A stretch of 64,000 nt of DNA. Source: an uncultured Granulosicoccus sp. Lineage in GTDB: Bacteria > Pseudomonadota > Gammaproteobacteria > Granulosicoccales > Granulosicoccaceae. The notes beneath the pieces were generated by a model. It searched no databases and was not told the DNA's origin. It worked only from the letters and a program-made list of their open reading frames with translations. Within the stretch, counting starts at the first letter, position 1. Each line of letters opens with the position of its first letter. The stretch spans positions 62,001 to 126,000 of the forward strand of contig CANLNQ010000001.1 of NCBI GenBank assembly GCA_947492525.1, written 5' to 3'. This document shows, one piece after another, positions 51,347-59,311 of the stretch. The position numbers were made by a program, and so were the translations under genes.

Positions 51347-52252
51347 TCAGCGTTGCCCCTCATGGCGTGGATCCAGTACATCTCGCAGACCATCTCCCAG
51401 AAAGCAGAAGCCCAGACTGACAACGATGATGGCAATACCCGGCATGGTCGCCACCCACCACTGGTCGAGAATGAAGGTGCGTCCGCGGGAGATCATGGCA
51501 CCCCATTCCGGCAGCGGTGGCTGTGCGCCCAGCCCCAGAAAGCCAAGTCCGGCGGCGGTGAGAATGATGCCCGCCATGTCCAGCGTCATACGCACAATCA
51601 TCGACGAGGTACACAAGGGGAGCACATGCCGCACGATGATGCGCGTATCGGACGCACCCAGCATCTGTGTGGCGGCGATGAACTCCGACTGACGGAAGGT
51701 CTGGGTCTCAGCTCGCGCGATGCGTGCGTACACCGGCCATGCCGTAATGGCGATGGCGATGATGGCGTTCTCGATGCCCGGCCCCAGAGCGGCCACGAAG
51801 GCCAGCGCCAGGATCAGCTTGGGCATGGACAGGAACACATCGGTAATGCCCATCAGCAACTTGTCGACCCAGCCACCGAAGTAGCCCGACACCGCACCAA
51901 TCAGCAAACCCAGCGGTGCCGAGATGATCGCGACCAGAGCCACGATCAACAGTGTGATGCGTGAACCGTGAATGACGCGCGAGAAGATATCCCGTCCCAG
52001 TTCATCCGTCCCCATGAGGTGTTCACTACTCGGCGGCAGCAGACGATTGCCAAGGTCCTGCCCGATGGGTGACTGCGGCGCAATCCACGGCGCAAAGGCC
52101 GCAATCAGAATCAGACCGATGATGATCAGAGAGCCGAGCAAGGCCAAGGGATTCTTCATCAGCATGCGCAGCAATCGCCAGCTGCGCCCCAGACTTGCTT
52201 GCCATCGAGTCTCTGGTGATTCGTCGCTCAGCCACTGTTGCAAGCTATTCAT
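51347..52252 (-). CDS. Peptide/nickel-type ABC importer permease (DppC-like)
   Basis: This permease of 301 residues has six membrane segments and the usual DppC features: GTDELGRDIFSRVIHGSR before the core, and the EAA loop containing EFIAATQMLGASDTRIIVRHVLP (about residues 185-207). The start at 52252 (MNSLQQWLSDE) has GAGGAG upstream. An open frame that runs further upstream lies inside the DppB-like gene and is not protein-like. Its start overlaps the stop of that gene. Confidence 0.9.
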   Translation of the reverse strand: MNSLQQWLSDESPETRWQASLGRSWRLLRMLMKNPLALLGSLIIIGLILIAAFAPWIAPQSPIGQDLGNRLLPPSSEHLMGTDELGRDIFSRVIHGSRITLLIVALVAIISAPLGLLIGAVSGYFGGWVDKLLMGITDVFLSMPKLILALAFVAALGPGIENAIIAIAITAWPVYARIARAETQTFRQSEFIAATQMLGASDTRIIVRHVLPLCTSSMIVRMTLDMAGIILTAAGLGFLGLGAQPPLPEWGAMISRGRTFILDQWWVATMPGIAIIVVSLGFCFLGDGLRDVLDPRHEGQR

Positions 52253-53331
52253 CGTGCACTCCTCGGATCCAGCAGGCCGTAGAGCACGTCGGACAGCTTG
52301 TTGATAATGATGAAGACCATGCCGATGACCAGCGTGGCGCCCAACACGGCATTCATGTCGGCATTGAGCAGGGCGACAGTCAGGTAGTTGCCGATGCCCG
52401 GCCAGGAGAACACGGTCTCGATCATCACCGAGCCTTCCAGCAGGCCGGCATAGGACAGGCCGATCACCGTGATCAGTTGCACGCGAATGGGCAGAAAGGC
52501 ATGCACCCACAGCACCCGCCAACCGGGAACACCCTTCACGCGGGCGGTGGTGATGTATTCCTGACTGAGCTGATCGAGCATGAAGGAGCGCGTCATGCGG
52601 GCGATATAGGCCAGAGCGAAAAAGCCGAGAATGAGCGCTGGCAGAACGATATGACTGACCGCGTTCCAGAACACTTCCGTATCCCCTGCCAGCAGACTGT
52701 CCACCAACAGCAAGCCCGACACCGGCTCTATCAGGCCTTCGAAGTAGACATCCATGCGACCGGGCCCTGCCACCCAGCCCAGATTGGCATAGAACAGCGC
52801 GAGGCCCACCAGCCCCAGCCAGAAGGCCGGCACGGCATAACCGGACAGGGCCAGCATGCGAATGATGTGATCGACCCAACTGCCTTGATGACTGGCGGCG
52901 AAGACGCCCATGGGTACGCCAATCAGCACGCCGATGATGATACCGATGGTGGCCATCTCCAACGTCGCCGGAAAGACACGAGCCAGATCGCTGATCACTT
53001 CCCGGTTGGTCGATACCGAGCGCCCCAGGTCCCCACTGAGTACGTCTCCGACATAGGCGAAGAACTGCACAGGCAGCGGTCGGTCCAGCCCCATGGCAAC
53101 ACGCGCCGCTTCGTACACCTCATTGCTGGCGCGATCCCCCACGACCGCCAGTACCGGATCGATGGGAATGATGCGACCGATGAAGAAGGTGACGGCCAGC
53201 AGCGCCAGGAAGGTCAGCGCGACAACGAACAGGAAGCTCAGCAGTTTTCGAACGATGACCAGCCAGCGAGCGTGATGTGGCGTGATCACATGACCCGAGG
53301 GTGCGGGCAAACTTGATGGTGAGGATGACAT
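52249..53331 (-). CDS. Peptide/nickel-type ABC importer permease (DppB-like)
   Basis: The 360-residue permease has six membrane segments. The first is followed by the long periplasmic loop ending VAMGLDRPLPVQ. The EAA loop includes YITTARVKGVPGWRVLWVHAF (about residues 258-278), and IETVFSWPGIGNYL is the DppB C-terminal signature. The start at 53331 is used (MSSSPSSLPAP); 53379 adds 16 residues. It is the first transport gene, 66 bases after a LysR gene on the same strand. No substrate-binding protein gene is in the operon. Confidence 0.9.
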   Translation of the reverse strand: MSSSPSSLPAPSGHVITPHHARWLVIVRKLLSFLFVVALTFLALLAVTFFIGRIIPIDPVLAVVGDRASNEVYEAARVAMGLDRPLPVQFFAYVGDVLSGDLGRSVSTNREVISDLARVFPATLEMATIGIIIGVLIGVPMGVFAASHQGSWVDHIIRMLALSGYAVPAFWLGLVGLALFYANLGWVAGPGRMDVYFEGLIEPVSGLLLVDSLLAGDTEVFWNAVSHIVLPALILGFFALAYIARMTRSFMLDQLSQEYITTARVKGVPGWRVLWVHAFLPIRVQLITVIGLSYAGLLEGSVMIETVFSWPGIGNYLTVALLNADMNAVLGATLVIGMVFIIINKLSDVLYGLLDPRSAR

Positions 53332-53397
53332 GACAGGCAGGATACCGGAGTGCGGAGTGAGCGGGCATCGATTTCTCACGCAGTAGTGCAGTGCGGA

Positions 53398-54267
53398 TCA
53401 GACAGTTGATTCGCCCTCGAAAAGCCCCTGTTTGAGTTTCAGCCTCTGCAGCAGGAATTCGCGACAACGCTGTACCCGTCGGGTCTTGCGAAGGTCGGTA
53501 TGGCTGAGTACCCATACCGACCAATCGGATCGCGGCAACTGAACAGGCAATTTCACCACCTCCTCATCGTTGAGCCCGTCAGGCATGTAGCAGTGCATTC
53601 GAGCTACCCCGACGCCAGCTTTCACTGCCGCATACATGCTCGACAATGTATCCACCCGCATGGCGGTATGGGCGTTGGGAAAATGCAGGGTGGCCCACTC
53701 GGGCAGTTGATCTTCACTGCCCCATTGCACGATCGGCGTGCTCTCGTCGGTAGCCAGGCTTCTGCTCGCGTAGATACCGTGCTGCAGTGCGGCCACCTTG
53801 TGTCCAAGCAGATAATCGGGTGGTGCCTGCGTCAGTCGGATGGCCAGATCGGCTTCGCGACCGGCGAGGTTTCGTAGCCCGGGGTTGACGGTCAGGTTCA
53901 GTTGTATGGCCGAGTATTGCTTCTGGAAGTCTGCCAGATCCGGCGCCAGACAATATTCGAACATGTCGTGCGTCATGGTCAGGCTGATGGGCCCTTCAAG
54001 CCGGCCGTCCCGGCCATACAAGGTGCGCGAGATCTGCTGCGTCTGCGTCTCCATCTGCTGCGCCTGTTCGACAATGGTGTACGCCGCATCGGTCATCTCA
54101 TAGCCGTCACGCTGGCGAATGAACAGCTCCACGCCGTGCTTCTCCTCGAAGCTCTGGATTCGGCGGGTGACGGTGGAATGGTTGACACCCAGCAACTTGG
54201 CTGCACCCGACGCACTGCCGGAGCGCGCCACAGCCAGAAAATAGCGGATGTCGTCCCAATGGTTCAT
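53398..54267 (-). CDS. LysR family transcriptional regulator
   Basis: The 289-residue protein has an N-terminal winged helix (WDDIRYFLAVARSGSASGAAK, about residues 4-24, then LLGVNHSTVTRRIQSFEE) and a LysR substrate domain (ISLTMTHDMFEYCLAPDL onward). The start at 54267 (MNHWDDIRYF) is the family start; the frame extends upstream only as shadow of the convergent strand. It is divergent from an Old Yellow Enzyme gene, and a perfect palindrome lies directly ahead of its start codon, so it probably regulates itself, that enzyme, or both. The ABC importer follows on the same strand. Confidence 0.9.
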   Translation of the reverse strand: MNHWDDIRYFLAVARSGSASGAAKLLGVNHSTVTRRIQSFEEKHGVELFIRQRDGYEMTDAAYTIVEQAQQMETQTQQISRTLYGRDGRLEGPISLTMTHDMFEYCLAPDLADFQKQYSAIQLNLTVNPGLRNLAGREADLAIRLTQAPPDYLLGHKVAALQHGIYASRSLATDESTPIVQWGSEDQLPEWATLHFPNAHTAMRVDTLSSMYAAVKAGVGVARMHCYMPDGLNDEEVVKLPVQLPRSDWSVWVLSHTDLRKTRRVQRCREFLLQRLKLKQGLFEGESTV

Positions 54268-54268
54268 T

Positions 54269-54284
54269 TGTGCATTTTTGCACA
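54269..54284. promoter_or_regulatory. Palindrome TGTGCA-TTTT-TGCACA, candidate LysR operator
   Basis: A perfect 6-bp inverted repeat with a TTTT centre begins one base beyond the LysR start codon, in the 114-base gap between the divergent LysR and Old Yellow Enzyme genes. LysR proteins bind interrupted palindromes of the T-N11-A class, and this fits loosely. Its position over the LysR leader suggests autoregulation. Confidence 0.6.
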
Positions 54285-54381
54285 GGTGGAATGCATTTAT
54301 TGAGAATTTATCATCACCATAACGCTGCATAGAATCGGTGTTGACCGTATCGGCGAACCACGATTGACGAAGAGGCACCTC

Positions 54382-55461
54382 ATGACAACACTGCATGACC
54401 CACTGACCATCGGATCGGTGGAATTGAAGAATCGCATCATCATGGCGCCACTCACCCGAGGCCGCGCGGGCAGTGCTGGCATTCCCGGCGAGCTGATGGC
54501 GAACTACTATGCGCAACGAGCCAGCGCGGGCCTGATCATTGCCGAAGCCACCGCCGTCAGCCCCGACGGTCGTGGCTGGCTGAACTCTCCGGGACTGTTC
54601 AATGACGCGCAGCAAGCGGGTTGGTCGACGGTAGCTGACGCCGTTCATCAGGCCAACGGACGACTCTTCGTGCAGCTCTGGCACATGGGCGCAACCGTGC
54701 ATCCCGATTTTCTCGATGGAGAAGTGCCCGTGTCTGCCTCCAGCGTCCGTCTCGACGGGGTACTGACCACCCCTCGCGGACGCGATCGCGAGCTGGTAGC
54801 CCCCAGGCCCTTGTCGGTAGAGGAGATCGGCCAGCAGATACGCCATTTCGTCAACGCCGCACGACGGGCCATTGGCGCCGGGCTTGACGGTGTCGAGATT
54901 CATGCGGCCAATGGATTTCTGATCGATCAGTTCACCCGCGACAGCAGCAACCAGCGACACGATGAATACGGTGGCACGATCGACAAGCGCCTGCGGTTCA
55001 TGCGCGAAGTGATCGCGGCCGTCTGCGCCGAGCTTGGCGCCGACAAGGTGGGTGTACGCCTTTCACCCACCAATGCGTCCTGGGGCATCAACGACAGCCA
55101 ATACCGGCACACCTTCACGCAGGCATGCAGACTGCTCAATACATTTGGACTGGCCTATCTTCATCTGCTGGAACACCGACCCGGTACCGACAAGGCCATG
55201 GCGGCCATGGACTACATGACGCCACTGCTGCGTCGCCACTTTGACGGCCCGCTGCTGGTAAACGGAGGCTATTGCAAGGCGTCGGCACAGCAGGCGCTGG
55301 ACGATGACCTGGCCGATGCCGTCACCTTTGGCACACCGTTCATTGCCAACCCCGATCTGGTTGAACGCTTCGCCACCGACAGTGCACTGGCCGATCCCAG
55401 GCGCGAGTTTTTCTATACCCCCGGTGCGGAAGGCTATACCGACTACGCACCGATCGCATAG
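54382..55461 (+). CDS. Old Yellow Enzyme family alkene reductase
   Basis: This 359-residue FMN TIM barrel starts with the family pattern LHDPLTIGSVELKNRIIMAPLTRGRA (about residues 4-29). HAANGFLIDQF carries the His/Asn pair that binds the activating carbonyl of the substrate, and RDSSNQRHDEYGG and GRLFVQLWHMG are further OYE signatures. Family members use NADPH to reduce enones, nitro compounds or similar electrophiles. The start at 54382 follows GAGG; a TTG at 54364 is weaker. It is divergent from a LysR gene. The substrate is unknown. Confidence 0.92.
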   Translation: MTTLHDPLTIGSVELKNRIIMAPLTRGRAGSAGIPGELMANYYAQRASAGLIIAEATAVSPDGRGWLNSPGLFNDAQQAGWSTVADAVHQANGRLFVQLWHMGATVHPDFLDGEVPVSASSVRLDGVLTTPRGRDRELVAPRPLSVEEIGQQIRHFVNAARRAIGAGLDGVEIHAANGFLIDQFTRDSSNQRHDEYGGTIDKRLRFMREVIAAVCAELGADKVGVRLSPTNASWGINDSQYRHTFTQACRLLNTFGLAYLHLLEHRPGTDKAMAAMDYMTPLLRRHFDGPLLVNGGYCKASAQQALDDDLADAVTFGTPFIANPDLVERFATDSALADPRREFFYTPGAEGYTDYAPIA

Positions 55462-55926
55462 CTGCACTTCCGCGGCAAGGCAGTATTCTGCAAGCCTGCT
55501 CCTGGCCATCGATATTTCTGTCGTCTTGTTCACATGAGCCAAACGCACCAGATTGGTGCAATTCTACCGAGACGCCCGCCTTCACGCGCCCCTATTCGGG
55601 GCGATGCATCCAGCATCGAACATGATCGCATGCCGAACAACAGCCTTGCCCTCGGCTATCAGATTGGCCAGAACAGACTGCTACCATCGACGCGTACTCA
55701 TCTGATTCAGGCGACTTTTTCTCCTTGCAGTGAGCGCTACACAGGGTGGATCAACAAGGATCTTTCCTCAGCTGACACTGAAACGAGAGCCATCCGTTTT
55801 CTACAAGTCTGGTAACAATCCGCAGACCAGAGAAAGTCGCCTCACCAGAACAGCACCCCCTGAATTTCCTGCAGCAACGGCTAGATGGGGGTAACCCCGA
55901 GTCGTACTACCTTGGAGCGTCCATCA
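55462..55926. other. Regulatory region upstream of the nitrate transporter
   Basis: This gap of 465 bases holds an NtrC-like palindrome (55545-55559), a GC-rich hairpin CGCCCC/GGGGCG (55587-55603) that may end the Old Yellow Enzyme transcript, a second inverted repeat TCTGGT/ACCAGA (55808-55831), and a tight GGGG-TAA-CCCC stem (55887-55898) about 30 bases before the transporter start. I could not find a correctly spaced sigma-54 promoter. The last two hairpins could belong to a leader RNA, which is speculative. Confidence 0.5.
55545..55559. promoter_or_regulatory. NtrC-like binding site GCACCA-N3-TGGTGC
   Basis: The 15-base sequence is a perfect 6-bp inverted repeat around GAT and matches the enteric NtrC consensus (GCACC-N5-GGTGC) without mismatch. 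It lies about 370 bases upstream of the nitrate transporter gene. NtrC is the expected activator of nitrate assimilation under nitrogen limitation, so the context agrees. No matching sigma-54 promoter was found downstream, which lowers confidence. Confidence 0.6.
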
Positions 55927-57396
55927 ATGTCATCTTCGGGATTCAACATCTTCTCGTTCACCGGGAAGATGAAAATTCTTCATCTGACCTGGTTTGCCTT
56001 TTTCATCACCTTCGTTGTCTGGTTCAACCTGGCGCCCATGCTCGGCATGATCCAGGAGAGCCTCGGGCTGAGTCGCTCACAGATCACGACACTGTTGATA
56101 CTGAACGTGGCCTTGACGATACCGGCCCGCATCATCATCGGCATGCTGACCGATCAACTGGGCCCGCGACGCGTCTATTCCGGATTGCTGATCATCTCCG
56201 CCATACCCTGCTTCGTGTTTGCCGTTGCCGACAACTTCACGCAACTGGCACTGGCGCGCTTTGCCTTGGGCTTCATCGGAGCCGGCTTCGTCATCGGCAT
56301 TCGCATGGTCTCCGAATGGTTCCCGTCCAACGAGCTCGGCACCGCCGAAGGCATCTATGGCGGCTGGGGCAACTTCGGTTCTGCCGCCGCTGCCTTCACC
56401 CTGCCCACCATTGCCCTGTGGTTCGGTGGCGATGACGGCTGGCGCTGGACCATCGGCCTGACCGGCCTCGTCTCATTGGTCTACGGCTTCATCTACTTCT
56501 TCTCGGTCAGTGATGTGCCCAAGGGTTCAAAGTACTTTCGCCCGAAGAATTCGACAGCCATGGAAGTCACCTCCAAGGAGGATCTGTGGTTTCTGCTGAT
56601 CATGAAGGTGCCACTGTACCTTGCGCTGGGAGCACTCGCCTGGCGACTGAAGAACGTCGAGATCTTCTCCACCCTGATCATGTACGTCATCTTCTTCGGT
56701 CTGCTGCTGCTCTACATCTACGATTCGATGCTGACCTTTCGCGCCAATCGCAAGGTCTTCACCGAAGAGGTTCCGGAGTTCCAGCGCTACAAGTTCAAAC
56801 AGGTTGCCATTCTCAACATTCTGTATTTCGCTACCTTCGGTTCCGAACTGGCCGTGGTGTCGATGCTGCCCTTGTTCTTTACCGAAACCTTCGGCCTTTC
56901 TGCGGTAGTCGCCGGCATGGTGGCCTCAGCCTACGCCTTCATGAATCTGATGTCGCGCCCCGGTGGCGGCCTCATTTCCGATCGCTACGGACGCAAGAAG
57001 ACTCTGCTCATCCTGACCGGTGGTCTGGCACTCGGATACGCCTTGATGGGCTCTGTCGATTCCAGCTGGCCTGTCTGGCTGGCAGTGGTTGCCGCCATGG
57101 CGTGCTCCTTCTTCGTACAGGCGGGTGAAGGCGCCGTGTTTGCCGTTGTCCCACTCATCAAGCGTTCACTCACCGGACAGATCGCGGGCATGACCGGAGC
57201 CTATGGCAACGTAGGTGCGGTCATCTATCTGATCATCTTCTCCCTCGTGGATGCCTCCACCTTCTTCATGGTGATTGCCGGTACCGCGGTGCTGGGCTTC
57301 GTCGCCCTGTTGTACCTCGAAGAGCCCGAAGGTGAAATCGCTGAAGTCGATGACGATGGTTCCGTTACAATCATCAACGTCGGCCGTACGGTCTGA
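55927..57396 (+). CDS. NarK/NasA-type nitrate transporter (MFS)
   Basis: The 489-residue protein has 12 membrane segments and both nitrate signatures of the NNP family: GGWGNFGSAAAAF in segment 5 and GAYGNVGAVIYL in segment 11. Conserved Arg residues appear in segment 2 (TIPARIIIG) and in FMNLMSRPGGG of segment 8. The start at 55927 has GGAG upstream; an ATG at 55885 is weaker. It imports nitrate for the nitrate and nitrite reductases encoded convergently. A long loop between segments 6 and 7 is typical. A 145-base gap with a hairpin and a C-run separates it from the kinase gene. Confidence 0.9.
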   Translation: MSSSGFNIFSFTGKMKILHLTWFAFFITFVVWFNLAPMLGMIQESLGLSRSQITTLLILNVALTIPARIIIGMLTDQLGPRRVYSGLLIISAIPCFVFAVADNFTQLALARFALGFIGAGFVIGIRMVSEWFPSNELGTAEGIYGGWGNFGSAAAAFTLPTIALWFGGDDGWRWTIGLTGLVSLVYGFIYFFSVSDVPKGSKYFRPKNSTAMEVTSKEDLWFLLIMKVPLYLALGALAWRLKNVEIFSTLIMYVIFFGLLLLYIYDSMLTFRANRKVFTEEVPEFQRYKFKQVAILNILYFATFGSELAVVSMLPLFFTETFGLSAVVAGMVASAYAFMNLMSRPGGGLISDRYGRKKTLLILTGGLALGYALMGSVDSSWPVWLAVVAAMACSFFVQAGEGAVFAVVPLIKRSLTGQIAGMTGAYGNVGAVIYLIIFSLVDASTFFMVIAGTAVLGFVALLYLEEPEGEIAEVDDDGSVTIINVGRTV

Positions 57397-57417
57397 TTGC
57401 AAGGACAGTCACGCGCT

Positions 57418-57456
57418 CTGCCCGGATACCACTGCCTCAGCAGTGCTTCCGGGCAG
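57418..57456. terminator. Nested hairpin downstream of the nitrate transporter gene
   Basis: CTGCCCGGA (57418) pairs with TCCGGGCAG (ending 57456), and inside them CACTGC pairs with GCAGTG around a CTCA loop. No U-run follows; a run of 13 C comes next. It may attenuate transcription or stabilise the transporter mRNA. Confidence 0.6.
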
Positions 57457-57460
57457 CGTA

Positions 57461-57473
57461 CCCCCCCCCCCCC
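57461..57473. repeat. Homopolymer run of 13 C
   Basis: Thirteen C in a row lie between GTA and GGTACG, after the transporter hairpin and 68 bases before the kinase/phosphatase start codon. Runs of this length slip easily during replication. It is the only such run noticed in the window. A read or assembly error in its length is possible. Confidence 0.85.
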
Positions 57474-57541
57474 GGTACGGCGTGCGGTTATCGTGATCGA
57501 GCCAGTGTGACGCCGCGCATCGATGGGAGAAGCAACTTGCA

Positions 57542-59311
57542 ATGAACAACGGCCACAAACGCGTTCCCAGCCAGTTTCCAGCACGGCCGTTGGATGTCAC
57601 CATGGGTGGCTGCTCACGAATCGGCAGCAAGGAACGCAACGATGACGCCATCGCCGGACGCATCCCTGACAACACCTATGAGATGCACGTCAAGGGTGTG
57701 GTGGCATGCATCGCCGATGGCATTTCAACCGGCCGCAACTCGGATGTCGCAGCAAGAACCGCAGTCATCCAGTTTGCTCAGGATTACTACGCCACACCCG
57801 AAAGCTGGCGCATACAGGGTTGTGCTGCCCGCCTGCTGACTGCATTGAACTCCTGGCTCTACTCGCAGAATGCCGCGGGGAATCCTGAAAGCGATGGCAA
57901 GATCACGACCTTTACCGCCCTGATACTGCGCTCGAACACCGCTCATGTGATTCACATTGGCGACACGCGATGCATGCTCCTGCGAGACGGAGAAATCCGG
58001 ACACTGACCGACGATCACAACGCCTCCTTCATGGGTACCGGCGAAACGCTGACTCGAGCACTTGGCGCCGAGCCCCATGTGCGCGCAGACTACAGTCAGG
58101 AACGCTTCCAGGCCGGTGATGTCTTCGTATTGACCACCGACGGTGTGCATGGGCTGCTGTCTCCTGGCGACATCCAGAGCTTGCTGGATCGCCCACTCAA
58201 GACCCAGCACGATCTGGAAGAGGCCTCTCGGTCGCTGTGCGATGCGGCGACCGACGCAGGCAGCGACGACAATCTCTCGGCACTGATACTGCAAGTCAAC
58301 GACACGCCGTCCGAGACCCTCACCGAGGCCCACCAGCGCCTGACCAGCCATGCCATCCCGCCCGTGTTGAAGCCCGGCAACCGGATAGACGGCTATGTGG
58401 TGCAGGAAGTACTGCATGCCTCGACTCGTAGCCATGCCTACCGGGTCAGGCGCACGAGCGATGATGCAATCTGCGTACTCAAGGCCCCGTCACAGAACTT
58501 TGCAGAGAGCATTCAGTATCTGGAGGGCTTCATGCTCGAACAGTGGGTTGGTCGGCGTATCGACAACCCTCAGATCATGAAGATTCACGAACACGAGGAA
58601 TCCCGGTTTCTGTACTACATTGCCGAGTGGGTTCAGGGAGAGACCCTGCGCCAATGGATGGATCGCCACCCGAAGCCTGCTCTTGCCGACATCCTGCCCA
58701 TACTGAGCTCCCTGATCAGTGCAACCCGCACCTTTCATCGACTGGGCATGGTACACCGTGACCTGAAACCCGAGAACGTGATCATCGAGCACGATGGAAC
58801 CGTGAAGATCATCGACTTCGGTTCCGTTCAGGTCACAGGCTTTTCCGATCTGCCAACCGCGAATGAGGATGTCGTACCGGAAGGATCGCTGAACTACATT
58901 GCCCCCGAGGTACTCACTGGCGGGGCCGCGACCAACCTGTCCGATCTTTTCAGTATTGGCGCCATCGTGTATGAAATGCTCGCCGGCGAAGTCCCCTTTG
59001 CACTGGAGGATCGCGTCGACCTGCCATCCAAACCCTTCGACTGGACGCTGAGGCCCCTGAAGAGCTTTCGTCCCGATTTGCCGGAATCAACCGGCAATGC
59101 CCTTGCGCGCGTACTGGCATACGACCCTGCCAAGCGCCCTGAAGTCATGACGGAGTTTCTGCAGAACCTGAAGGATTCAACAAGCCGTCGCGTTTCTGGT
59201 GAACAGTGGCAACCCTTGATTCAGCGAGGCTCGGTGGATTTCTGGCGCGCCTGGGCACTGCTCAGTACGGCGGCATCACTGGTCATGCTGATCGCGCTAC
59301 TGCTGCGTTAG
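57542..59311 (+). CDS. PP2C phosphatase-Ser/Thr kinase fusion of the nitrate module
   Basis: The 589-residue protein joins a PP2C phosphatase (about 20-250) to a Hanks-type kinase (about 280-545) and a C-terminal membrane helix (about 570-588). PP2C metal residues are visible: ERNDD at 31-35, D59-G60, D200 and D242-D243. In the kinase, K314, HRDLKPEN at 405-412, DFG at 425-427 and APE at 454-456 are intact, but the Gly-rich loop is degenerate (LHASTRSHAY). Such fusions lie beside nitrate transporters in Pseudomonas (PA1782), so a role in nitrate uptake or assimilation is likely. Its 3' end overlaps the convergent reductase gene by 29 bases. Confidence 0.92.
   Translation: MNNGHKRVPSQFPARPLDVTMGGCSRIGSKERNDDAIAGRIPDNTYEMHVKGVVACIADGISTGRNSDVAARTAVIQFAQDYYATPESWRIQGCAARLLTALNSWLYSQNAAGNPESDGKITTFTALILRSNTAHVIHIGDTRCMLLRDGEIRTLTDDHNASFMGTGETLTRALGAEPHVRADYSQERFQAGDVFVLTTDGVHGLLSPGDIQSLLDRPLKTQHDLEEASRSLCDAATDAGSDDNLSALILQVNDTPSETLTEAHQRLTSHAIPPVLKPGNRIDGYVVQEVLHASTRSHAYRVRRTSDDAICVLKAPSQNFAESIQYLEGFMLEQWVGRRIDNPQIMKIHEHEESRFLYYIAEWVQGETLRQWMDRHPKPALADILPILSSLISATRTFHRLGMVHRDLKPENVIIEHDGTVKIIDFGSVQVTGFSDLPTANEDVVPEGSLNYIAPEVLTGGAATNLSDLFSIGAIVYEMLAGEVPFALEDRVDLPSKPFDWTLRPLKSFRPDLPESTGNALARVLAYDPAKRPEVMTEFLQNLKDSTSRRVSGEQWQPLIQRGSVDFWRAWALLSTAASLVMLIALLLR

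Noticed and set aside
52253-52879. N-terminal extension of the DppC-like frame
   Set aside because: It lies inside the DppB-like gene in another frame, and a good ribosome site precedes the ATG at 52252.
54268-54960. N-terminal extension of the LysR frame
   Set aside because: It is antisense to the Old Yellow Enzyme gene; the family start is at 54267.
55660-55750. Sigma-54 promoter between the NtrC-like site and the transporter
   Set aside because: Candidates such as TTGGCC...TGCT and those near TTGCAG have the wrong spacing between the GG and GC elements.
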